From Thermovenabulum sp049723235 (GTDB taxonomy: Bacteria; Bacillota; Thermosediminibacteria; Thermosediminibacterales; Thermosediminibacteraceae), in contig NZ_JBNARB010000007.1 of NCBI RefSeq assembly GCF_049723235.1, positions 1 through 64,000 on the forward strand: DNA of 64,000 bases, written 5' to 3'. How positions within the stretch are numbered: the stretch's first letter is position 1; each line of letters starts with the position of its first letter. Made by a program: the position numbers and the translations under genes. Below the pieces are notes generated by a model that had not been told where the DNA came from, searched no databases, and saw only the letters and a list, made by a program, of their open reading frames with translations. Of the stretch, positions 42,423 through 50,884 are shown piece by piece.

Positions 42423-43526
42423 TTGAAGATCCCTGTCGATTTTTTAACCCCGGGAATGAGGGTGCAAAAGCCTCTTTTCGGAAGAAGGGGTGAGCTTCTT
42501 TTAAACCGGGGAGTTACGCTCAGCGATAGTCTAATTACCCTGTTAAAAAAGAATAACATCCTGACGGTGGACGTGGAAGGCCCCGTACCTTTTGACGAAT
42601 ATCAAATTAAAGATACTATTTCGGAAAAATTAAGACAGGCTGCCCTTAACACCTTAATGGATTGGATAAAAAACAAGCACGTCTTGAATTTAAAAAGGGT
42701 ATATGATGTGGTTAAAAGCCTGGTGGAAGAAATCCTTTCCGATAAAGAGGTATCCGATAATTTGACCAACCTCTGTTCTACCGATTTATACACCTTTGCT
42801 CATTCGGTAGACGTTTGCATCCTCTCGGTTATGGCAGGTAAAAAACTCGGCTTTAACAAAAAAAAGCTGTATACCCTGGGAATGGGCAGCATTTTACACG
42901 ATGTGGGCAAACTGGACATCCCTCCCGAAATTTTAAATAAACCCGCAAGATTATCTCCGGAAGAGTACGAGATAATAAAAAAACACCCTATCTACAGTTA
43001 TGAAAAATTGCGCAAAAGAGAAGACGAGAATCTAAACCCGTACTCTTTAAATATAGTCCTGAACCACCACGAAAGATTCGACGGCAGCGGTTATCCCCGC
43101 AGGTTAAAAAAGGATGAAATTTACGAGCTGGACTACCTGTGTGCTATCGCCGATGTATTTAACGCCATGACCACCGACAGGGTATACCGAAAGGCTTTGC
43201 CGGTGCATGAGGTTTACGAAATGCTGGAAGGTTCCTGCGACACCCTTTTCCCCTACGATATAACAAAGGCATTTTTATCATGTATAGACCCCTTCCCACC
43301 GGGAACCTTAGTAATGCTCAGCACCGAAGAACCGGCCATGGTTATAGCATCTTCCAAACTTCCTTTCAGGCCAAGGGTAAAACTTTTAAGGAGTCTCGAG
43401 GACATCGATCTGACAAAAGAACTCAAAATTACTATTAGAAGACAGCTGACTCCGGAGGAAGCGCTAAATTTTGTGCCCACTTTTGAAAGAAGCAGGTTTT
43501 ACAACTTAATAAATTTGAACCTGTAA
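42423..43526 (+). CDS. HD-GYP domain protein, probable c-di-GMP phosphodiesterase
   Basis: The C-terminal HD-GYP domain (about residues 120-300) has His127, the diad His159-Asp160 in HDVGK, His215-His216 in NHHERFDGSGYP, and the intact GYP triplet. It therefore should hydrolyse cyclic di-GMP (or cGAMP). The N-terminal 60 residues (PVDFLTPGMRVQKPLFG) form the small beta domain usual in clostridial members. The start is TTG at 42423 after GGGAGG. Co-transcription with cheW suggests second-messenger control of motility or pili. Confidence 0.9.
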   Translation: MKIPVDFLTPGMRVQKPLFGRRGELLLNRGVTLSDSLITLLKKNNILTVDVEGPVPFDEYQIKDTISEKLRQAALNTLMDWIKNKHVLNLKRVYDVVKSLVEEILSDKEVSDNLTNLCSTDLYTFAHSVDVCILSVMAGKKLGFNKKKLYTLGMGSILHDVGKLDIPPEILNKPARLSPEEYEIIKKHPIYSYEKLRKREDENLNPYSLNIVLNHHERFDGSGYPRRLKKDEIYELDYLCAIADVFNAMTTDRVYRKALPVHEVYEMLEGSCDTLFPYDITKAFLSCIDPFPPGTLVMLSTEEPAMVIASSKLPFRPRVKLLRSLEDIDLTKELKITIRRQLTPEEALNFVPTFERSRFYNLINLNL

Positions 43527-43533
43527 CATAATT

Positions 43534-43562
43534 TTGACATAAAATTAAGTTTTTGCTAAAAT
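43534..43562 (+). promoter_or_regulatory. Vegetative promoter of the ATP-grasp gene
   Basis: A perfect TTGACA (43534-43539), 17-base spacer and TAAAAT (43557-43562). The start is expected near 43569. Confidence 0.8.
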
Positions 43563-43584
43563 CTAAACACGGTAACTTTTTTCT

Positions 43585-43619
43585 TATATAAGCTATGGTT
43601 TTAACCCATAGCTTATATA
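43585..43619 (+). repeat. Perfect 14-bp hairpin in the leader of the ATP-grasp gene
   Basis: TATATAAGCTATGG (43585-43598) and its complement (43606-43619) flank a seven-base loop. It lies between the promoter start and the GGGGAGG ribosome site and has no clear T tract (ATTTTAAAAA follows). It may stabilise the mRNA, act as a weak terminator for the upstream operon, or be a protein site. Confidence 0.6.
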
Positions 43620-43651
43620 TTTTAAAAATAAATGAAAGGGGAGGATGAACC

Positions 43652-44608
43652 GTGAAGGTAGGGGTCTTCTGGAGGAAGTTCAGGAATGTGGAGTTCCAAA
43701 AAAGGATATCCGACAACGTATTTGACGACGCCTATGATGAGGCTTACCATCATTATACTTTCATAAAGGAAAACGGCTACGATGCGGTAATGATTGAATG
43801 GAAAAAAGATAATCCTAAGGAAACTTTGAAAAAGATAGAAGAGGAAAAGGTAGACCTGGTTTTCAACGCCTCATCCTTAGAAGAAGTTGCTTTTCTGACC
43901 GCTTTTAATATTCCCTTCGTAGGTTCCGGCCTGGATCTGGTATCCCTGGACAAAGCTGCCAGAAAAAAAATAGTCGCCTATCACGAACTGCCAACACCAA
44001 AATTTTTTATTTCCAGCAGCCCCGACGATATACCTTCCCATAATTTAAAATTCCCCCTGTTTGTCAAACCTTTGAGGGGACGAAACAGCTCGGGCATCAG
44101 CGATGAAAACATTGTGGAAAACGAAGAAGGTTTAAAAAAGGTAATTGCAAAAATCACCGAAAAAATAGGCCAACCCGCCCTTGTAGAAGAATACATTAAA
44201 GGAAGAGAAATCACCGTGGGAATCATAGGTTACGAAAACCTAACGGTTTTGCCTCTTTTAGAAATAAGTTACAGCGGTGTAAAGACCAATACTTTTGAAC
44301 ATAAAATGTTCGATAAAGAGAAGATAACCTGCCCGGCACCGCTTCCTCCCGAAATCGAACAAAAAATAAAAAGCACCGCTCTTTCTATTTACAGGGTGCT
44401 CAACGCCAAGGATTACGGCAGGATAGATATGATCTTAAGCGAAGACGGCATACCGTACTTTTTGGAAATAAACACCTTTGCGGGCCTCACCATGTCTACG
44501 GGGAAAACCCATCACGGATACATGGGTTATATGGCCAAAGCCTCAGGGTTATCCGGCAGAGAATTTTTTGGAGCCATCATTGAGAGTGCGAAAAAAAGGT
44601 ATTTTTAA
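43652..44608 (+). CDS. D-Ala-D-Ala ligase-like ATP-grasp enzyme
   Basis: This 318-residue ATP-grasp protein has the Ddl layout: an N-terminal alpha/beta domain, a central FVKPLRGRNSSGI (ATP loop), LVEEYIKGREITVGIIG, and a C-terminal metal site EINTFAGLTMST. Ddl enzymes usually have EVNTxPGxT and an N-terminal Gly-rich start with GxxSxExxVSL. The N-terminus here (GVFWRKFRNVEFQ) is atypical, so the two substrates may not both be D-alanine. The start is GTG at 43652 with GGGGAGG. It overlaps the convergent Cof gene by 32 bases. Confidence 0.78.
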   Translation: MKVGVFWRKFRNVEFQKRISDNVFDDAYDEAYHHYTFIKENGYDAVMIEWKKDNPKETLKKIEEEKVDLVFNASSLEEVAFLTAFNIPFVGSGLDLVSLDKAARKKIVAYHELPTPKFFISSSPDDIPSHNLKFPLFVKPLRGRNSSGISDENIVENEEGLKKVIAKITEKIGQPALVEEYIKGREITVGIIGYENLTVLPLLEISYSGVKTNTFEHKMFDKEKITCPAPLPPEIEQKIKSTALSIYRVLNAKDYGRIDMILSEDGIPYFLEINTFAGLTMSTGKTHHGYMGYMAKASGLSGREFFGAIIESAKKRYF

Positions 44609-45515
44609 AGTGGTTTTCTATAAAGTGGGCTACCCCTTCCTCGTTGTTCGACAGCGTCAGGGGCAGCCCCTTTCTTTTTAATTCTGAAGGTGCATTCCCC
44701 ATAAGTACCCCCAGCCCGGCGTATTCCAGCATTAAAACATCATTGTAATTATCCCCAAAAGCTATTATTTCTTCCCTCTTTATGCCCAGGATATTAGAAA
44801 GCACTTTTAAACCTTTCGCTTTTGATACCTCTCCATCTATTATATCCATGGTATTTTTAACCGCTGACGTAATGTACACGGATTTCCCAAAAATACAATC
44901 AAACTTTGCCCAGAGCCAGGATAGACGGGCTGGATCACCGGAAATTACCGCTTTTAAAGGTGGCCCCAGTGAATCCCTCACTTTTTTATCTTTATAAATT
45001 CGGGAAAAATATATTTTTAATGTCTCTACGTCTTTTATATTTTCCACCGGAATAAGCACAAAATCCCTTAAATAATTAATAACCCCCGATGGGGAAAGCC
45101 TCCGGGCAAAAGCGGAAAACCTCTTCAGTTGAGCCATTTGATAACTTCTTCCGTAAAATATTTTTTTATCTCTCAAAAAAACCTGAAGTTTAATTTCCGG
45201 ATAACGGCTAACCTCATCGATTATTTTCATTAGTACTTCTTCCTCTAAACCTTTTTCGTAATAAATTTCCCCCGAATAAATATCCCTGATAAGCGCACCG
45301 TCGGAAGTAATAAGAGGAGCGTTAACGGAAATATTTTTGGCAATCCTTAAAGCACTATTGTAAAATCTCCCGGTGCATAAGGTCACGTATATTCCGCATT
45401 CCATGACCCTTTTTAGCGCTTCTTTTGTTTTTTTCGTAAGAATGTACCTGCTGTTTATCAATGTACCGTCCACATCCAGAGCAATCAGCTTATACCTTTT
45501 CATAACCCAGTACAC
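44577..45515 (-). CDS. Cof-type HAD phosphatase
   Basis: HAD hydrolase of the Cof family. Motif I ALDVDGTLI supplies the nucleophile Asp and the acid/base Asp. Motif II is the Thr/Ser in TLCTGR, and motif IV is GDNYNDVLMLE. The length of about 308 residues is slightly long for the family. The start is uncertain: GTG 45515 or ATG 45503, the latter giving MKRYKLIALDVDGTL. It is 3'-terminal to DUF72 in the same direction, and its end carries the terminator for the convergent ATP-grasp gene. Confidence 0.87.
   Translation of the reverse strand: MYWVMKRYKLIALDVDGTLINSRYILTKKTKEALKRVMECGIYVTLCTGRFYNSALRIAKNISVNAPLITSDGALIRDIYSGEIYYEKGLEEEVLMKIIDEVSRYPEIKLQVFLRDKKIFYGRSYQMAQLKRFSAFARRLSPSGVINYLRDFVLIPVENIKDVETLKIYFSRIYKDKKVRDSLGPPLKAVISGDPARLSWLWAKFDCIFGKSVYITSAVKNTMDIIDGEVSKAKGLKVLSNILGIKREEIIAFGDNYNDVLMLEYAGLGVLMGNAPSELKRKGLPLTLSNNEEGVAHFIENHFKNTFFSHSQ
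44627..44679 (+). terminator. Terminator of the ATP-grasp gene, inside the Cof gene
   Basis: GGGCTACCCC (44627-44636) pairs with GGGGCAGCCC (44660-44669) with one mismatch, followed by TTTCTTTTT. It lies 19 bases after the plus-strand stop and within the minus-strand coding region. Confidence 0.6.
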
Positions 45516-45524
45516 TCCCGGTAT

Positions 45525-46304
45525 TTAATCCGTAAAGTCGCTCAAAAGTTTTAAAAGCTGTTTGGCATTGATAACCGCCTGAGCATTGAAATGGTTGTTC
45601 ATCGCTACAAAAACCGTGTCGGTTTTTCTTTTTAACTCTTTAATCTTGGGCACCCATTCTTTCAATTCCTCTTCCGTATAAAGGTAATTGTACCTCTCAT
45701 AAGCCTCCCGATTATTATACCAGTTTTCACTATTTCTTCCGTGAAACCTTACGTAACCGAATTTGCTGGTAGCCACTACAACGGGAGGAAGTAGACCTTT
45801 GATCCTGGGTTCATCCACACAGACGAAAGCCATATCTAATTCCCTCAAAAGTTTTAAGATATCCAGTGTTAACCAATCTACCGTCCGAAATTCTACCGCC
45901 AGCGGAATTTCATTGAAAGCTTCCCTCAACCTTTTCAAAAAATCCCTGTTTTCGTCATTATTGTGAAAGCTGTAAGGGAACTGGGCTAAAACGCAGCCCA
46001 ATCTTTTTTCTTCAATAACGGGCTTTATAGCTTTTTTATATTTTTCTAAGGTTTCGGGCGACAGATCCCGCTGATGAGTAATCCCTCCGAAGGCTTTTAT
46101 GACAAAGATGAAGCTTTCAGGGGTTTTTCTGAGCATATGGTAAAACATATAGGGGGAAGGCATGGAGTAGTAGGTGGAATTAACCTCGGTGAAAGGAAAC
46201 TCCCGGCTGTAATAAGAAAGCATATCCTTCTCCTTTATACCTTCGGGATAAAACTTCCCTATCCAATCTTTATAAGCGTATCCGGAAGTTGCTATTTTTA
46301 TCAA
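45525..46304 (-). CDS. DUF72 family TIM-barrel protein
   Basis: This 259-residue DUF72 (YecE-like) protein carries IATSGYAYKDWIGKFYPEG at the start, PFTEVNSTYYSMPS, AVEFRTVDW, and YVRFHGRNSE. The family has a TIM-barrel fold and no well-established activity. TTG at 46304 with GGGGGG six bases upstream is preferred over the TTG at 46319. It follows the DegU-like gene by 22 bases, so the long Tad-linked transcript may extend into it. Confidence 0.88.
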   Translation of the reverse strand: MIKIATSGYAYKDWIGKFYPEGIKEKDMLSYYSREFPFTEVNSTYYSMPSPYMFYHMLRKTPESFIFVIKAFGGITHQRDLSPETLEKYKKAIKPVIEEKRLGCVLAQFPYSFHNNDENRDFLKRLREAFNEIPLAVEFRTVDWLTLDILKLLRELDMAFVCVDEPRIKGLLPPVVVATSKFGYVRFHGRNSENWYNNREAYERYNYLYTEEELKEWVPKIKELKRKTDTVFVAMNNHFNAQAVINAKQLLKLLSDFTD

Positions 46305-46326
46305 ATTTAAGCCCCCCAAATATTTT

Positions 46327-46989
46327 TTATATATCTATAATATTATGTTTTATACCCAGTAATACCGCCTGGGTACGGTCGTTTACTCCCATTTTTTGAA
46401 ATATATTTGTAAGGTGATTTTTCACCGTTTTTTCACTTATAAAAAGTTTATCAGCTATTTCCTTATTGGAAAGCCCTTTGGCTAACTCCTGTAAGATTTC
46501 TATTTCCCTCGAGGTGAGATTGAAGGTAATTTTTTCGTCTTTTTGCGAGAGCTTGTTTATTTCTTCAAATACCTTCGGCGTCATGGAAGGAGGGATTACC
46601 CCCTTGCCTGAAAAAACCTGCCTTATTGTTTTTATAAGTTCGTCAGGGGTTACATCCTTCAACAGATACCCGGAAACTCCGTATCGTATTAACTCCAGCA
46701 GGTAATCCACCTGCTCGTGAATGGTAAGGGCTATAATTTTTACCCCGGGATTTTCCTTTTTTATTTCCCTGGTTGCAACTATACCGTTAACATTGGGCAT
46801 ATTAATGTCCATCAATACCACATCGGGTTTTAATTTTTTTGCAAGTTCCACCGCTTCCTTACCGTCAGAAGCTTCTCCTAAAATTTCAATATCCGCTTCC
46901 AAGGACAATATTTTTGCAATCCCTTCCCTTACCAGAGCGTGGTCGTCGGCAATTATTACCTTTATTTTTTCTTTTTTTTCTTCCACCAT
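46327..46989 (-). CDS. NarL/DegU-type response regulator
   Basis: The receiver domain has the acidic pair in ADDHALVREG, phospho-acceptor Asp61 in LMDINMP and a conserved Lys in YLLKDVTP. The C-terminal LuxR-type helix-turn-helix is LTSREIEILQELAKGLSNKEIA with the recognition helix in SEKTVKNHLTNIF. GGAGGG precedes the ATG. It is encoded 17 bases after a DegS-like kinase and behind the Tad pilus genes, so it probably controls pilus or other surface genes. Confidence 0.92.
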   Translation of the reverse strand: MVEEKKEKIKVIIADDHALVREGIAKILSLEADIEILGEASDGKEAVELAKKLKPDVVLMDINMPNVNGIVATREIKKENPGVKIIALTIHEQVDYLLELIRYGVSGYLLKDVTPDELIKTIRQVFSGKGVIPPSMTPKVFEEINKLSQKDEKITFNLTSREIEILQELAKGLSNKEIADKLFISEKTVKNHLTNIFQKMGVNDRTQAVLLGIKHNIIDI

Positions 46990-47006
46990 CTCATTCCCTC
47001 CGGTCT

Positions 47007-48146
47007 TTATTTCTTTTTTACCGGAATTGAAAAAATTACTTCCGTGCCTTTACCGATTACTGACCTGATTTCGAATTTACCGTTTAAAAGTTGGACCCTC
47101 TCCCTCATGCCCATTATTCCGAAGGCCGAGCCTTCTTTTTGGGTCAGTGCTTTTTCCACATCAAAACCACATCCGTTATCTCTAACACTGCCGTTTATTT
47201 TTTCGCTCAAATACTCCAATTTTATAATTACTTCAGTAGCCTTAGCGTATTTTCTCACATTGTTTAAAGATTCCTGGATAATCCTGAAAACCGCAATGGC
47301 TATGGAAGAATCCAAATCGTATTCCCTGCCCATTACGATCATCTCTACGAATATTCCGTACTCCTTTTGGTACTGCTCTATATACCTTTTTAAAGCGGGT
47401 AAAAGCCCCAGATCGTCCAAGGACATGGGTCTTAAATCGAATATTATTTTTCTTACGTCCGCAAGGCTTTTTCTCACGAGCTCTATTAATGCAAATAACT
47501 CCTCTTTTACCATCGACGGATTTACTTCCATCAGCTTTAAAATATACTCCGACCTCATAACTATATTGGCAAGGCTCTGCGCAGGGCCATCGTGAATATC
47601 CCTGGCTATCCTCCTTCTTTCCTCTTCCTGAGCGGAAATCACCGAAAGACCCAGGGCTTGAAATTGCTGCAGTTCCCCGATTTTATCGCTCAATGCGGAA
47701 AGTTCGTTGTTTAAAATCTTTATTACCATGTTTATATTTATCATCAATTCTTCGGAACGCTTTATTGTCCTTTCCACATTTTTTATATACCTCTCCAAAT
47801 GATCCCTGGTATTTCTCAAAAGTTTTTCCTTTTCCCTCTTGTTGATTAGTTCTATTTGCTTTGAATGGGCTACTTCGTAGGCATTTTTTATATCCTCTTC
47901 CTTGAAAAATTTAAAGTTTCTGCTTACCTCCATTAATTTCATTCTCGCTTTAATATATTCTTTTTCCAGCTGATCCACTTCTTCGATTGTAATTTTTATC
48001 TCATCTTTAACCTGTTCTAATTCTTTTTTTGCCCTTTCGTACTCCTGTCTTGCGTTCTCGCTTAAATTATAAATTTCTTCTTTGCTGTTTTCCACTACCT
48101 GCTTTACCTTCTGGATTATGGAATCAAGATAGGACAGTTCTATCAA
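47007..48146 (-). CDS. DegS-like soluble sensor histidine kinase
   Basis: Residues about 1-165 form the long coiled-coil DegS sensor region (RNFKFFKEEDIKNAYE is close to DegS). The dimerisation/phosphotransfer motif is EERRRIARDIHDGPAQSL with His185. The HATPase domain follows with NNVRKYAKA (N box) and RDNGCGFD (G box). It has no membrane span, so signals must come from partner proteins; the HAMP membrane protein encoded three bases upstream is a candidate. It phosphorylates the adjacent DegU-like regulator. Confidence 0.92.
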   Translation of the reverse strand: MIELSYLDSIIQKVKQVVENSKEEIYNLSENARQEYERAKKELEQVKDEIKITIEEVDQLEKEYIKARMKLMEVSRNFKFFKEEDIKNAYEVAHSKQIELINKREKEKLLRNTRDHLERYIKNVERTIKRSEELMININMVIKILNNELSALSDKIGELQQFQALGLSVISAQEEERRRIARDIHDGPAQSLANIVMRSEYILKLMEVNPSMVKEELFALIELVRKSLADVRKIIFDLRPMSLDDLGLLPALKRYIEQYQKEYGIFVEMIVMGREYDLDSSIAIAVFRIIQESLNNVRKYAKATEVIIKLEYLSEKINGSVRDNGCGFDVEKALTQKEGSAFGIMGMRERVQLLNGKFEIRSVIGKGTEVIFSIPVKKK

Positions 48147-48149
48147 CTT

Positions 48150-48713
48150 TTATCCCCCTGCTTCTTTTTTCTCTTTTGCCCTGAACTGATGGACAAGGGA
48201 TTTCACCTGTAAACTCATCCTGTTAATCTTTTTTGCATTGCTTATTACTTCCTTCATGGCCTCAGCCCTTTTACCTTCATTTTCAGTATTTTTTATAATA
48301 TTTAACCGGCTGAGTAAACCTTGGGATAAATATTCTATCTCGTTCCCGGTATGTTCCATATATTTTAAAAATCTTTCTAAGTAATCCACAAAATTATCTA
48401 AAGGATAAAAAAAGTGGGAAAAGTTCTTGGGAAGATTTTTTGTAAACCTTTTTGATAAATCTCCTCCCGACAATTCATTGGCAGTTTCTAAAACCTTATT
48501 CAAAGGAGCTATAATCGTTCTTTTAATATAAATATAATACAAAAAAAGGTCAAATGCTATAATAATTAGAAAAAGAGCTGCGCCGTAATAAACAAGGTGA
48601 ATTATTGAAAATTTAAGAAAAAAAGCCCCGTACAAAAAATATGCACCGAATATTATGATATTAATAATATTCACAAATATATAAAAAAGTATATTTTTCC
48701 ACATTTCTTCCAC
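48150..48713 (-). CDS. Two-span membrane protein with a HAMP domain
   Basis: Two long hydrophobic helices (residues about 8-33 and 40-64) with almost no extracellular loop are followed by a HAMP-like unit (IIAPLNKVLETANELSGGDLSKRF) and an amphipathic helical tail. No kinase, cyclase or receptor output domain is present. It ends three bases before the soluble DegS-like kinase starts. The pair looks like a membrane sensor split into two chains, the HAMP part passing a signal to the soluble kinase. That is inference. Confidence 0.75.
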   Translation of the reverse strand: MEEMWKNILFYIFVNIINIIIFGAYFLYGAFFLKFSIIHLVYYGAALFLIIIAFDLFLYYIYIKRTIIAPLNKVLETANELSGGDLSKRFTKNLPKNFSHFFYPLDNFVDYLERFLKYMEHTGNEIEYLSQGLLSRLNIIKNTENEGKRAEAMKEVISNAKKINRMSLQVKSLVHQFRAKEKKEAGG

Positions 48714-48718
48714 CCCTT

Positions 48719-49063
48719 TTAATCTTCAATAAAAATCAGCCTGTCTCCTTCTTTTACCGATCCTTTTCTAATCACACCCCCGGGTAATTCTAAAACTTTT
48801 ATTGCTTTATAAACCACCGGCGAAATACGAAAGGGTTTAATTTCCATCGCTTTTATAACATAATCCTTTTTATCCAAAAAAACCGCGCCGATGGGAAAGC
48901 GCATAAAAAATGTATGGATAAAATTACACGGAATTATAAGTAAACCCTCTCCCTCCGAAAAGCTTCTTTCTCCCATTAATCCTCTGAACCTTTTAAAAAA
49001 GGTATTTGCTATTCTTAGATTTTTTACCAAAACTTCATCGTTATTATAATTTACTACACGCAT
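48719..49063 (-). CDS. DUF192 family protein
   Basis: This 114-residue DUF192 protein has the family hallmarks FKRFRGLMG, IPCNFIHTFFMRFPIGAVFLD and LELPGGVIRKG. It has no signal peptide, unlike many secreted members. Function is unknown. It sits between tadC and the HAMP protein; DUF192 genes are frequent near tad loci, so a role in pilus assembly is possible. Confidence 0.88.
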   Translation of the reverse strand: MRVVNYNNDEVLVKNLRIANTFFKRFRGLMGERSFSEGEGLLIIPCNFIHTFFMRFPIGAVFLDKKDYVIKAMEIKPFRISPVVYKAIKVLELPGGVIRKGSVKEGDRLIFIED

Positions 49064-49075
49064 TACAATCTCCCC

Positions 49076-49918
49076 TTAGTTCATAAAAGCCTTCATTATA
49101 TGGAATACTGCCGGTGCAAGAAGGACGATAAATATTGCCGGGAAAATAAAAAGAATAATAGGGATAAGCATTTTAACCGGAGCTTTCATCGCCATTTCTT
49201 CTACTTTTTGCCTTCTTTTTGCCCTTATTTCCCTTGATTGAAGTCTGAGCACATTTCCGATGCTTATTCCGAGCTGTTCTGCCATAATCAGGGAACCCAC
49301 AAAATTTGATAATTCATCTACAGAAAGCCTATCTGCCATATTCCTTAAAGCCTCCTTTCGAGGCCTTCCCATCCTTACTTCATTTAGCACCCCCGAAAAT
49401 TCCTTTGAAAGCACCCCTTTTGTTTTTTCCACCACCTTGGCCAGAGCACCGTCAAATCCAAGCCCCGCTTCTACACAAACCGTCAGAAGATCCAGAACTT
49501 CCGGAAGGCTTTTTTCTATATCCTCTTTTACCTTTCTCTTTTTCATATCAAGTATCATATCCGGCACAAAATACCCTATCATTCCTCCGGATACTGTAAA
49601 AAATAAAACTTTATAATCCACCGCCCCTAAGGTTTTAAAAAATATATAAAAAAGCAATGATGCCAGTGCAGAAAAAATGATTTTTTGCAACCCCTGTTTA
49701 TTAAAAATGCCGGAAATCTTTGCCGCCATCGGTTCAACTATTCTTTTAAAAAGGGGCAGGGAAAGTTCCGCCTGTCTTAAATTTACTTCCCCTTTTTCGG
49801 CAGCCATTTGATATAACCTTTTTTGTATGTAAATCTGCGGTTCGTAAAATTTTCTGGCAAATTCAATCGCTAATAACTGAATGAATAAAAACACGGTCAT
49901 CGAAATAAATAATAACAT
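49076..49918 (-). CDS. tadC: Tad pilus inner membrane platform protein TadC
   Basis: This is a type II secretion F-domain protein with one N-terminal and three further spans. The cytoplasmic F domain contains SLPEVLDLLTVCVEAGLGFD, the TadC signature. It ends with a span IFPAIFIVLLAPAVF. With TadB it forms the platform that couples the ATPase to pilin insertion. It starts 12 bases after tadB. Confidence 0.92.
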   Translation of the reverse strand: MLLFISMTVFLFIQLLAIEFARKFYEPQIYIQKRLYQMAAEKGEVNLRQAELSLPLFKRIVEPMAAKISGIFNKQGLQKIIFSALASLLFYIFFKTLGAVDYKVLFFTVSGGMIGYFVPDMILDMKKRKVKEDIEKSLPEVLDLLTVCVEAGLGFDGALAKVVEKTKGVLSKEFSGVLNEVRMGRPRKEALRNMADRLSVDELSNFVGSLIMAEQLGISIGNVLRLQSREIRAKRRQKVEEMAMKAPVKMLIPIILFIFPAIFIVLLAPAVFHIMKAFMN

Positions 49919-49930
49919 AGTAACCCCACC

Positions 49931-50884
49931 TCAGTATTTAATATCCACTATCTTTCTTATAATCATAAAACCTGTTATTTCACCCAGAAATGCAATTAAA
50001 ACAAGGATTCTCCCCAGAGGATTTATAAAAAGCTCTTTTAAATATTCGGGATTTACCGCCAATATAAAAAAGGTCAGAAACACGGGCAAAAGTCCAATTA
50101 TCAGCCCGGAAATTCTCCCCTGGGCCGTCAGAGTCTTCACCTCTCTTTTAATTCTAATTCTATCCCGGATAACCGTTGAAATATTGTCCAGTACCTCAGC
50201 TAAGTTTCCCCCCACCTGTCTTTGGATTAAGACCGCGGTAATGACCAGGTCTAAATCTTCACTTTTTACCCTTTTTGAAAGATTTTTCAGCGCATCTTCG
50301 GTAGAAGCACCAAAATTTATCTCTTTTAAAGCCCTGAAAAATTCCCTTGATAAAGGCCCCTTTAGCTCCTTTTGAACAAAATCCATGCTCTGTAAAAAGC
50401 TGAATCCCGATTTTAACGCCCCGGACATAATGGTAAGGGCATCGATAATAGAAGAATTTATTTTTTGCAGCCTTTTTTGTCTTGCGGATTCCAGCAAAAG
50501 GAAAGGTAAAAAAGATACAAGAATAGAAATAAGAATGGAAATCATCGTATTGACGGTGATCGCAAAGACAAATATAAAAGAAAATACAAAGGAAAAGAAA
50601 ACAATGCTGATAAATTCCTCGCCTTTTAATAATACATCCGCCTCTTCTAATTTGCTGTCCACAAACTTACCCAGGGATTTCGCAAAGGAAAAATTGCCCC
50701 CCCACTTTATCATGTTTTTTAGTACGCCTTTAAAATCGGTTTTCCTTTTAATATCCGGTTTTTTATTCCCCGCTCTCAGCCTGATTAAAAAACTTTCTTC
50801 TTTTACCCTCATCTTTTCATAAACGTAAAACACCATCAAAAAAACGACGAGAAAGTTTAGCAGTGGAAGGATTTGAAGTATCAT
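49931..50884 (-). CDS. tadB: Tad pilus inner membrane platform protein TadB
   Basis: This is a type II secretion F-domain protein, 317 residues, with two N-terminal spans and two C-terminal spans. The cytoplasmic domain has INSSIIDALTIMSGALKSGFSF. The ATG has an excellent GAGGAGGT site and lies inside the 3' end of the ATPase gene, overlapping it by 68 bases in another frame. Confidence 0.92.
   Translation of the reverse strand: MILQILPLLNFLVVFLMVFYVYEKMRVKEESFLIRLRAGNKKPDIKRKTDFKGVLKNMIKWGGNFSFAKSLGKFVDSKLEEADVLLKGEEFISIVFFSFVFSFIFVFAITVNTMISILISILVSFLPFLLLESARQKRLQKINSSIIDALTIMSGALKSGFSFLQSMDFVQKELKGPLSREFFRALKEINFGASTEDALKNLSKRVKSEDLDLVITAVLIQRQVGGNLAEVLDNISTVIRDRIRIKREVKTLTAQGRISGLIIGLLPVFLTFFILAVNPEYLKELFINPLGRILVLIAFLGEITGFMIIRKIVDIKY

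Noticed and set aside
49881..50375. 164-residue plus-strand frame across tadB/tadC.
   Set aside because: Shadow of tad genes, no ribosome site and Ser/Ile-rich antisense composition.
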